NCBI GenBank assembly: GCA_903820035.1
Contig: CAIJFT010000414.1
Location: 1 to 56,131 of the forward strand
Length of the DNA stretch: 56,131 nucleotides
From: an uncultured Opitutia bacterium
GTDB taxonomy: Bacteria; Verrucomicrobiota; Verrucomicrobiia; Opitutales; Opitutaceae
Direction of reading: 5' to 3'
This document shows, one piece after another, positions 49,547 to 56,131 of this stretch. The translations under genes and the position numbers were made by a program. Under the pieces are notes generated by a model. It was not told the origin of the DNA. It ran no database searches and saw only the letters and a list, made by a program, of their open reading frames with translations. Position 1 is the stretch's first letter; every line of letters begins with the position of its first letter.

Positions 49547-51471
49547 TACAAAGAAAGGACGTACGCCACGAGGTCGTCGACCTGCCGGTCGCTGAGCTCG
49601 GCGGTCTTGCCGTGTTGGTCGAAACGATCCGGTCCGCTGATCGCCTCGCGCACGGTCCGCGCCGAGCCGTCGTGCAGGTACGGCCCGGTGCGCCAGGCCT
49701 CCGCCAGCGTCGGCGTGTCAAACTTCACGCCCGGACCATCATGGCCGTTGCTCGTCCCGACATCATGGCTCTGCAAATCCGTGAAGAGTGGAGGCACGTG
49801 GCAAATCGCGCACCCGATCCGCGGATCCCGAAAGAGCCGCTGGCCGCGGCCGGCGGCGGCGGACAATTCCCCCTGCTCGAGGAAGGGGCTCGGCTGCGGC
49901 GTCAGCGACATGAGGTACGCGTCGACCGCCGCCGGAAACGCCTCGGGTACGACCGCAAATAGGGCGTGCCGGAAACCCGCGCGCACCGCGACCGCGGCGT
50001 TGGTGCGCACCCCGGTGCTCATCGCCGGCGGCGTGCGGTGCGACCAGACGAGGCTCTTGGCGTTTTTCGGGCTGCCGAGGCCGTCGTTCAGCAAATCCCA
50101 ATTCAAGCCGTCGACGCGCGCATCATACGAATGGCACGACGCGCAGCTCTGCCATTGCTGGAAACACAGCGTGGCATCGTTGAAGATCATTTCCCCTCGC
50201 CTCACCTCGGACATCGTCCCGCCGGACCCGAGTGCAATCGGCGCCGGCGACACGGTGCGCGTGGCGAGGTCGAGCACCTCCAGCGTATCGGAAAAATAGC
50301 CCGCGACCCACACCTTCCCGCCGGCCATCGCGAGCGCCCGCGGCCCGTTGCCGTGCAATTTGACCCGCTGCCTCAGCCCGCTCAGGAACGCGAGGTCGGT
50401 GGGCACGTCGCCGCGCACGTTGCTCGTCTGCGCGTAGCTCGGCGTTTGCCCCGCCGGGAGAGCAACCGGCAATTTCCCCAGTTTCGCCGCGAGCGCGGGA
50501 AAATCGATTAGACTCACCTCGTGCGTGCCGGCGTGCGTGACCACCAGGCTGCGGCCATCGGCGGTCCAGGCGACGGCCCACGGATTCGCCGCGCCGGATT
50601 CAGGGCTGTCGAGCAACACGGTATTGATCACCTCCTGCGCGGCGAGGTCGATCAGGGTCAGGCCTGCGGTGTTCATCCAGCCGCGCTCAACTTGCGTGGT
50701 GGGCACGTAGTAACGCGCGAGGTTGTGGGTCACCGCCGCGTGACGGCCGTCGGGCGAAATCGCCACGCCGAGCACCAGGTTGCCGCCGTTCGGCAGCGAG
50801 AGCGTCTTGGCCACACGACGCGTCGCGGTATCGATCACGCTGATCACCGCGGCGGTATTCCCGGTATCCGCGGCCATCGCCGGCAGGTGGTTGGCGACCA
50901 GTAGCCACTTGCCATCGGGCGTGAGCGCCGCGGCCACCGGTTCCCGTTCGACCGGAATCCGCCCGGGCGCGCGCCCGGTTTTTAAGTCCAGCGCCATGAC
51001 CTCATGATTGAATCGGTTGCACACATACAGGGTCGCTCCGTCGCCGCTAAACACCGGCGAGTTCGCCGTATGCCCCGCCGGCAGGCGCGCGGTGATTTTC
51101 GCCGTAGCCACCTCCACCAGACAAACCACGCTCGCCGGCGCCGCACAAGTAACGGCCAATTGCGTTCCGTCCGCCGACAGCGCCAAACCGGACGGGGTCC
51201 CCGGCAACGCAATCCGCGCCAGCGGCGTGCCACGTTCGTCCACGACCACGACCGCCTTGCCCGCCGACAGTGCCACGTAGAACCGTTGGCCGTCGGCCCC
51301 GGCCACGATCGCACTCGGCGCCATTTCCAACGCCGCGCCCGGCGCCGCCCGCAAGGAGACCACCAGCACCCCGGCCACGAAGGTCAGCCACCACCACGAC
51401 GCAGCCGCGCGCGCGCCGCGCAAACGGGGCGGTGATCGGCGCAGGGGCGCTACCGAAATGGAATCAGACAT
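49546..51471 (-). CDS. YVTN-propeller plus diheme MauG/cytochrome c peroxidase-like protein
   Basis: A 641-residue exported protein. Membrane/signal segment at about residues 25-45 ('WWLTFVAGVLVVSLRAAPG'). The first about 380 residues form a seven-bladed YVTN-type propeller ('GLALSADGTQLAVTC', 'FSGDGATLYVCNRFNHEV', 'VAISPDGRHAAVTHN'). The C-terminal about 240 residues are a diheme domain with 'CASCH' (about 441) and 'CAICH' (about 552), plus the family landmarks 'PYLHDGSARTVREAI' and 'LSDRQVDDLVAYV'. Propeller and diheme together resemble MauG-like oxidases or cytochrome c peroxidases. First gene of the operon with the HzsA-related gene, divergent from the enolase-type gene. Confidence 0.87.
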   Translation of the reverse strand: MSDSISVAPLRRSPPRLRGARAAASWWWLTFVAGVLVVSLRAAPGAALEMAPSAIVAGADGQRFYVALSAGKAVVVVDERGTPLARIALPGTPSGLALSADGTQLAVTCAAPASVVCLVEVATAKITARLPAGHTANSPVFSGDGATLYVCNRFNHEVMALDLKTGRAPGRIPVEREPVAAALTPDGKWLLVANHLPAMAADTGNTAAVISVIDTATRRVAKTLSLPNGGNLVLGVAISPDGRHAAVTHNLARYYVPTTQVERGWMNTAGLTLIDLAAQEVINTVLLDSPESGAANPWAVAWTADGRSLVVTHAGTHEVSLIDFPALAAKLGKLPVALPAGQTPSYAQTSNVRGDVPTDLAFLSGLRQRVKLHGNGPRALAMAGGKVWVAGYFSDTLEVLDLATRTVSPAPIALGSGGTMSEVRRGEMIFNDATLCFQQWQSCASCHSYDARVDGLNWDLLNDGLGSPKNAKSLVWSHRTPPAMSTGVRTNAAVAVRAGFRHALFAVVPEAFPAAVDAYLMSLTPQPSPFLEQGELSAAAGRGQRLFRDPRIGCAICHVPPLFTDLQSHDVGTSNGHDGPGVKFDTPTLAEAWRTGPYLHDGSARTVREAISGPDRFDQHGKTAELSDRQVDDLVAYVLSL

Positions 51472-51607
51472 AACGCGGGAACCAACAGCGGGCGCCAGCG
51501 TAGGCGCGGCGTCGGGTATTCAAAGGCCCAAGGCTGCGCGTTTCTTGGCCAAGGCTCCCAACCGGCTGTCCCACGCTCGACGTGGTGCCAGTGGCTGTGC
51601 CCACTTG

Positions 51608-51619
51608 CCGCTTCGGCGG
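51608..51619 (+). promoter_or_regulatory. UUCG tetraloop hairpin in leader of the enolase-type gene
   Basis: CCGC-TTCG-GCGG, a very stable small hairpin 39 bases before the GTG start. CTTGGCCAAG, a 10-base palindrome at 51544-51553, lies further upstream in the same 186-base divergent gap. Either may be regulatory; no known motif recognised. Confidence 0.35.
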
Positions 51620-51657
51620 TTGGGCGCCTAACCTCGGCGAACAACTCCGCGCTCCCC

Positions 51658-52797
51658 GTGAAAATCGTCCGCTTCGAGATCTTCCCCGTCCTCTACCCCG
51701 TCGTACGGCCCTTCCGTTTCTTCGAGACACCGCGCGGTCCCGGCCGCGGCGCGGTATTCGTAAAGCTCACGGCCGACGATGGCACGGTGGGCTGGGGCCA
51801 AAGCGTGCCGGTGCCACGCTGGACCTACGAGACGCTGGAGAGCGCGGTCATCGTGCTGGAGCATTACCTGAAACCCGCGGTGCTCGGCCTGGATCCCCTG
51901 GACCTCGAAGGCGTCCACGCCGCGATGAACCGCGAGATTTGCGCGTCGTACTCCACCGGATACCCGTTGACCAAGGCGGGCGTCGACCTCGCGTTGCACG
52001 ACCTCATCGGCAAGGCCCGCGGCCAAAACGTTGCGGCGCTCTGGGGCAAGACGCCTCCCGCCGAGCTGACCATCAGCTGGACCGTCGCCAGCAAGACGCT
52101 CGACGACATCCCCGGCATCGTCGACGAGGGTCTGGCGCGCGGCTTCGAGCATTTCAACGTCAAGGTCGCGCCCGATCCCGACTACGACCTGAAGGTGTGC
52201 CGCATCGTGCAGGAGCGTGTGCCGCATGGTTTCCTGTGGTGCGACGCCAACGGCGGCTACGACCTGCCGACCGCGCTACGAGCGGCGCCGATGCTCGCCG
52301 ACTTCGGCGTGCCCGTGCTGGAGCAGCCGATCCCGATCAACCAGATCAGCGGCTACCAGGCGCTGGTGAAACAAGCCGCGCTACCGATTCTACTCGATGA
52401 GGGGATGGTGGCGCCGACCGAGTTGCGCGAGTACATCCAACTCGGCTGCTGCAACGGCGTCGCGGTGAAACCCGCGCGCTGCGGCGGACTCCTCCCCGGG
52501 CGCCAACAGATTGAGATCCTGCAGGCGCAGAAGCTCCTCTTCCTCGGCAGCGGACTGACCGATCCGGACCTTTCGCTCGCGGGCTCGCTGATTTTATTCG
52601 GCGCCCACGGCCTGAATTATCCCGCCGCGTTGAACGGGCCGCAGTTCCTCGGCGAGAGCGTGCTGACGGAGCCGTTCGTGCCGGTGAAAGGCAAACTGCG
52701 CATCCCCACCGGCCCCGGCCTCGGTGTGACCGTGGACGAAGCGAAGCTGCAGGACTTCGTGAAGCGTTCGAACGTGATGGGCCGACTCGGACTTTGA
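51658..52797 (+). CDS. Enolase-superfamily enzyme, mandelate racemase/muconate lactonizing group
   Basis: A 379-residue TIM-barrel enzyme with a GTG start (MKIVRFEIFPVLYPV). Metal ligands: Asp in 'LWCDANGGY', Glu in 'VLEQPIPI', Asp in 'PILLDEGM'. Acid/base: only one Lys of the KxK pair remains ('HFNVKVA', Asn replaces the first), and a Lys stands on the opposite strand ('VAVKPARCGG'), as in the muconate-lactonizing/dipeptide-epimerase subgroup rather than the mandelate racemase subgroup with its His-Asp dyad. It would act on a carboxylate-bearing compound, e.g. a sugar acid or cycloisomerase substrate. Divergent from the cytochrome operon. Exact substrate unknown. Confidence 0.9.
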   Translation: MKIVRFEIFPVLYPVVRPFRFFETPRGPGRGAVFVKLTADDGTVGWGQSVPVPRWTYETLESAVIVLEHYLKPAVLGLDPLDLEGVHAAMNREICASYSTGYPLTKAGVDLALHDLIGKARGQNVAALWGKTPPAELTISWTVASKTLDDIPGIVDEGLARGFEHFNVKVAPDPDYDLKVCRIVQERVPHGFLWCDANGGYDLPTALRAAPMLADFGVPVLEQPIPINQISGYQALVKQAALPILLDEGMVAPTELREYIQLGCCNGVAVKPARCGGLLPGRQQIEILQAQKLLFLGSGLTDPDLSLAGSLILFGAHGLNYPAALNGPQFLGESVLTEPFVPVKGKLRIPTGPGLGVTVDEAKLQDFVKRSNVMGRLGL

Positions 52798-53193
52798 GCG
52801 GCGGCACCAGAGACAACCGAAAGAGCAGAGCAGCGGTTGGCGGAATCCTAGGTGGGGCCCGATGTCCCCTTCGAGCCGAGACGGAGGGACGATCGCGACG
52901 AACCGGCCGCTGCGTTAAGCAATCCACCGCCGCGTGGTCGCTGGCCGGTTGACCACCGCCGTGGTCGATCAACACACCGGTTTTCCTCTCAGCTTTTTGC
53001 CTTTGGCTTAGGCCATCGCCCGCGCAGGGCTTGAGCATACGACCCACCTGTCTCGGTCAGGCGCCCTCTGCCCGAATGATTGACGCCGGGGAAGGAACCG
53101 TGCCGTTGCCCGGCAGCGGGATTGCCGGATGCGGCCGGGCGGGCACGGCAGCGGCTCGGTGGCGCAGCGCCGGCTTTGCCTTGCCAGATGGGA
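52798..53193. other. Gene-free intergenic stretch
   Basis: This 396-base gap lies between two convergent genes. No convincing reading frame, tRNA or repeat of the other families was seen. It holds three short GTGGTC/GACCAC words near 52934-52967 that can pair in alternative ways, possibly the transcript end of the enolase-type gene. Confidence 0.5.
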
Positions 53194-54723
53194 TTAACCG
53201 GAAACCAAAGCGGCCAGCCTTACCCGCTGGAGCGAGGCGGGGCGGGCGGCTCCGGTCGTGAAATTAGCCGACCTGTCGCCTGCAGCGGGACGCGCCTCGC
53301 GGCGGCGAGTACCGTCCACCAGACCGCGTAATTCATGGACGACTTCCTTCATCGTCTCGGCCTGGGCGCTGAGTTCTTCGGCGGCCGCGGCGCTTTCCTC
53401 CGCGCTGGCCGCGCTGGCCTGGGTAATCTTTTCCATCTGGCCGACGGCAAGGTTGATCTGCTCAAAGCCCTGCGTTTGCTCGTGCGACGCCCCGGCCACC
53501 TCGGCGGCCAGCCCGTCCACCTGCCGCGCCTTGGCCACAATGTCGTCGAGGGCAGTCGCCACTTTGGCGCTGATCGCCACGCCCTGGGAGGTCTTGCCGA
53601 TCGCACCCTCGATCTTGGCGGAAATTTCCTTGGCCGCCGCTGCGCTGCGCTGGGCCAGATTACGCACCTCGTCCGCCACGACGGCAAAGCTCTGCCCGGC
53701 CTCGCCGGCGCGGGCCGCCTCGACCGCGGCATTGAGCGCGAGAATGTTCGTTTGAAACGCAATCTCGTCGATCGTCTTGATGATCTTGGCGATGTCGTCA
53801 CTGGAACCCTTGATGGCATCCATCGCCGCGGACAAGGCGTGCATGTCGGCGCGGCCTCGCTCGGCGGCGGTGCTGGCGGCCTTGGCAAGGTCGTTCATCT
53901 TCGCGGCATTGTCGGCCGTGCGCCGGGTCATGCCGGACATCTCCTCCATTGAGGCGTTCGTTTCCTCAATCGAGGCGGCCTGGTTGCTGGCACCTTCGGA
54001 CAGGGACTGACCGGACGCGGACACCTGATTGGCGGCCGCCGCGGTCTGAGTCGCCCCTTCGTGCAAGGCGCCGGTCACGGCCTGCAAAACCGAGTTGATG
54101 GAGCGGATGATCAACGTCGCCAGACCCAGCCCCACCAGCAGGGCCAAACTCACTCCGATCAGGATCGCGCGACTGCCGCTGAGCACGCCGGCCTCAACCC
54201 GCGAAAACGACTGCTTCAGGTTTTCCACATTGAAGTTCACCAGCCGGTCCAACGACTCCGCCACCTTCTGGAAGCTGGGCCTCACCCGGGCCGCAGCGCT
54301 GGACACGGCCTCCGGCGTCTTGCCGGCTGAGCTGAGACTGAGCAACACGTGGGATTCGGCTACGAAGGTGGCCCGCAGAGCCTTGAACGCGTCGAACATC
54401 TGGCGGTCCTGCACCGCGGTGATGGTCGCCTCGTATTCCCCGACGAGCTGGTCAATGCGGGCGCTGTTCGTCCGGATGGAGGCTTCAACCTCCGGCTTGT
54501 CCGGTGCGATCAGGTGGTATTGCACCAGGCCGAGGTGCTCCTTGAGCGCACTCGAGATACTCTGGATGGCGAGCGTCCCGGGCAACGGGTCGGTGGCCAT
54601 GAAGCGGGTTTCCTCTTTGATCTGGAAGAAACGCGTCAAGCCGACCACGCCGAGGAAAATTGCGACGAGGATCAGGGCGCTGAAACCGAACGTAATGCGT
54701 TTGGCGATGGTCCAGTTTTTCAT
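53194..54723 (-). CDS. Methyl-accepting chemotaxis protein without clear HAMP domain
   Basis: A 509-residue chemoreceptor. TM1 at about residues 10-32 ('[20 protein letters not shown]'), a four-helix-bundle type periplasmic sensor (about 33-186), TM2 at 187-208 ('[20 protein letters not shown]'), then only about 20 residues before the methyl-accepting helices, too short for a full HAMP domain. The hairpin tip that contacts CheA/CheW is intact: '[20 protein letters not shown]' and '[16 protein letters not shown]'. No CheR-binding pentapeptide at the C-terminus. No other chemotaxis gene is in the window. Ligand unknown. ATG at 54723. Confidence 0.92.
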   Translation of the reverse strand: MKNWTIAKRITFGFSALILVAIFLGVVGLTRFFQIKEETRFMATDPLPGTLAIQSISSALKEHLGLVQYHLIAPDKPEVEASIRTNSARIDQLVGEYEATITAVQDRQMFDAFKALRATFVAESHVLLSLSSAGKTPEAVSSAAARVRPSFQKVAESLDRLVNFNVENLKQSFSRVEAGVLSGSRAILIGVSLALLVGLGLATLIIRSINSVLQAVTGALHEGATQTAAAANQVSASGQSLSEGASNQAASIEETNASMEEMSGMTRRTADNAAKMNDLAKAASTAAERGRADMHALSAAMDAIKGSSDDIAKIIKTIDEIAFQTNILALNAAVEAARAGEAGQSFAVVADEVRNLAQRSAAAAKEISAKIEGAIGKTSQGVAISAKVATALDDIVAKARQVDGLAAEVAGASHEQTQGFEQINLAVGQMEKITQASAASAEESAAAAEELSAQAETMKEVVHELRGLVDGTRRREARPAAGDRSANFTTGAARPASLQRVRLAALVSG

Positions 54724-54822
54724 GCTCAGGGCGTAAAATCGCAGGGTGGATGCGGCATCAGTTCACCGTATTTCGTCAAATAGCCGGCCTACTTTAGCGG
54801 GGAATCGACCGACCCGCGCGTT

Positions 54823-54911
54823 GTTGCAGGTTTCGCCCTGACTCTTTCGGAAGGCTCCCTTTTGGCGGGCCGCACCGTTGCAAGTTTCGCCCTGACCCCT
54901 TTTTGGCGGCC
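54823..54911. repeat. Tandem short repeats upstream of the small hypothetical gene
   Basis: GTTGCAGGTTTCGCCCTGAC (54823-54842) recurs as GTTGCAAGTTTCGCCCTGAC (54877-54896), 19 of 20 identical, 54 bases apart. Each is followed by a CCCTTTTGGCGG-like word (54857-54871 and 54896-54911). A further GACCCCTTTTGGCGGCC copy is at 55567-55583. They flank the gene at 54970-55494. Confidence 0.8.
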
Positions 54912-54969
54912 TCGGTAGCACCGACGAGGATCCAGTTGACCGATCATGCCGTCACTGCGAATAGGAACT

Positions 54970-55494
54970 ATGAGGAACCTGCTACTCTGTGTTGCGCTCG
55001 CGCTCCCTGTTTGGGCCGTTCCGCCCCCGATGCAGGCCAACAACCTCAACGTGGACGTAAGGGTTGAACAGACCCAGCAGACAACGACTCGCATGCGCTC
55101 CTCGACGGGCGACTTTGCGAAAACCGATCGGAACCGCCGGACACTTTTGGTAAATCTCAAACGAATTGGAGAGTGCGTCCCCGGAGTGACCGTCTACGGA
55201 TTCTTCATCGCAAGGGACTCTCAAGGGCGAACCTCGGGCTTCTATGGCGCGAGTGTCGAATCCACTTCGGTCAAAAGGGCTGAAGGCACCACGATTGAAA
55301 TGAAATCAGACGATGTCGTTGGTGACCGAACCCGAATCTTGGATCTACGGCTCGTGAGCGGCGACTACCCGCACGGCTGGGTGGTGCTTGTTTATCAGAA
55401 TGGAAACAAGGTCCGCGAAGTCGCAAACACCCCGGAAATGCTCAAGTGGTTTTGGAAGAATTTGCCCAAGAAAGAGGCGGAGAAACTCAAGTGA
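54970..55494 (+). CDS. Small exported hypothetical protein
   Basis: A 174-residue protein, not recognised. Signal peptide 'NLLLCVALALPVWAVPPP' from the ATG at 54970 (an upstream ATG at 54946 would add eight residues). The mature part has beta-strand character and a Ser/Thr-rich start ('RVEQTQQTTTRMRSSTGDF'), a mid-part 'GVTVYGFFIARDSQGRTSG', and a Lys-rich C-terminus ('FWKNLPKKEAEKLK'). Base composition is less GC-rich and codon use less biased than in neighbours, and it is flanked by short repeats on both sides, so it may be a newcomer. No function proposed. Confidence 0.75.
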   Translation: MRNLLLCVALALPVWAVPPPMQANNLNVDVRVEQTQQTTTRMRSSTGDFAKTDRNRRTLLVNLKRIGECVPGVTVYGFFIARDSQGRTSGFYGASVESTSVKRAEGTTIEMKSDDVVGDRTRILDLRLVSGDYPHGWVVLVYQNGNKVREVANTPEMLKWFWKNLPKKEAEKLK

Positions 55495-55566
55495 CGGCGG
55501 TAGCTCGGTTCGCATGGGTCCGGTGAGGTGGTCACTGGCGGGCGTCTTACGATCACGGGGTATGTT

Positions 55567-55583
55567 GACCCCTTTTGGCGGCC
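55567..55583. repeat. Third copy of the CCCCTTTTGGCGGCC word
   Basis: GACCCCTTTTGGCGGCC at 55567-55583 repeats the sequence at 54894-54911 (one T fewer), so the small hypothetical gene lies between two copies. It sits 1 base from the stop of the TonB-receptor gene. Confidence 0.65.
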
Positions 55584-55584
55584 C

Positions 55585-56131
55585 TTAGAACCGGTAGGCG
55601 GCGCTGGCCTTGATGGTGCGGGGGGCGCCGAAGGCGTTCGCGGCAGAGATGTACTCGCGGTTGAAGAGGTTGGCGACGTTGCAGGCCAGCGTGAGGCGGC
55701 GATCCTTGCCGATGTTGAACTCGCGGGAGACCGACGCCCAGGCGATCACCGGGTTGTCGCTCCACTGGGCGGCGTAGGTACTCTGGCCCTGGGCGGCGTC
55801 GACCCAGGCGGAGTCAGCGTAGCTGGCGCCGAGACCGATGCGCAGTCCATTGAGGAGTCCGGGGCTGCGGACGCGGTAAAACGCGTGGAGGTTCCAGGAG
55901 GTTTCAGGGGCCTTGGGGAGCTTGCGCCCGAGGTTCCAAGGAGTCTGGGGCGCGGTGCCGGTGATGCGGCCGTTGAAATGGCTGAAGCTGAGGCTGAGCT
56001 CGAGCTGGCGGCCGGGACGGTAGGCGAGCTGGCCTTCCCAGCCGCGCACTTCCTCGCCGGGGGTGAGGATGCTGTAGGACACGTTCAGCACGGGGTCGTT
56101 GTAGGAGCGGGCGACGTTGGTGCGGCGCTGG
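55585..56131 (-). CDS. TonB-dependent receptor, C-terminal part only
   Basis: The minus-strand frame is open from the window edge at 56131 to a stop at 55585 (about 181 residues). It ends in outer-membrane beta-barrel strands: 'GWEGQLAYRPGRQLELSLSF', 'NLHAFYRVRSPGLLNGLRIG', 'LTLACNVANLFNREYISA' and a terminal '..IKASAAYRF' with the C-terminal Phe required by the barrel assembly machine. 'NVANLFNREY' is the classic last TonB-receptor motif. N-terminal plug and most of the barrel are outside the window. Likely imports a glycan fragment, siderophore or cobalamin; cannot be told. Confidence 0.88.
   Translation of the reverse strand, partial: QRRTNVARSYNDPVLNVSYSILTPGEEVRGWEGQLAYRPGRQLELSLSFSHFNGRITGTAPQTPWNLGRKLPKAPETSWNLHAFYRVRSPGLLNGLRIGLGASYADSAWVDAAQGQSTYAAQWSDNPVIAWASVSREFNIGKDRRLTLACNVANLFNREYISAANAFGAPRTIKASAAYRF

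Noticed and set aside
1-56131. CRISPR array, tRNA or rRNA genes, intact insertion sequence or prophage
   Set aside because: Looked for evenly spaced repeats, tRNA T-loop words, transposase or integrase frames; none found in any gap.

Overview
The window looks like chromosomal DNA of a high-GC, Gram-negative member of the PVC group, most likely a Verrucomicrobiota bacterium of the Opitutales/Opitutaceae type. This is inferred from four things: a large load of exported S1 sulfatases, the paired DUF1501 and DUF1549/DUF1553 (planctomycete-type cytochrome) proteins, DUF1080 and DUF6807 sugar-cluster proteins, and dispersed GC-rich intergenic hairpins. No 16S rRNA or tRNA gene was seen, so the assignment is moderate.

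Left part (1-28.7 kb), mostly housekeeping. It opens with a truncated AsmA/YdbH-like envelope protein. Next is a four-gene minus-strand efflux operon (marR, membrane fusion protein, RND pump, TolC) with an inverted-repeat operator in front of marR. Transketolase follows, then the ribosomal/tRNA block rpsP, trmD, rplS, which lacks rimM between rpsP and trmD and has two good intrinsic terminators. The GTPase/ATPase ychF, a TPR protein, a purple-acid-phosphatase-like metallophosphoesterase and a PAS-PAS-PP2C regulator come next on the plus strand. A compact pyroglutamate cassette (fused pxpBC, pxpA, pcp), a CHRD-domain exported protein, a lipoprotein plus System II cytochrome c maturation genes (ResB-like and CcsA-like), recN and queD complete this part.

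Right part (28.8-52.8 kb), accessory and almost entirely exported. A six-gene minus-strand operon encodes DUF1501, a diheme DUF1549/DUF1553 protein with an inserted discoidin-like segment, two SGNH (sialate O-acetylesterase type) esterases and two sulfatases. Two more sulfatases run divergently. Then come DUF6807, DUF1080, a PQQ-type beta-propeller, an orphan 'mobile mystery protein A'-like regulator with an AT-rich operator, a MtaA/CmuA-like (UroD superfamily) enzyme, a two-gene operon for an HzsA-related triheme protein and a diheme MauG/CcP-like propeller protein, and an enolase-superfamily enzyme. The content suggests breakdown of a sulfated and acetylated glycan, with oxidised-sugar chemistry and periplasmic electron transfer. 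The substrate cannot be read from the sequence. The ResB/CcsA pair at 23.1-26.3 kb could attach haem to the seven CxxCH motifs found here.

Right end (53.2-56.1 kb). It holds a chemoreceptor without an obvious HAMP domain, a small exported hypothetical protein of different base composition flanked by short repeated motifs, and the C-terminus of a TonB-dependent receptor cut by the window edge. Several convergent gene junctions carry related long hairpins that look like one dispersed repeat family, probably acting as bidirectional terminators.
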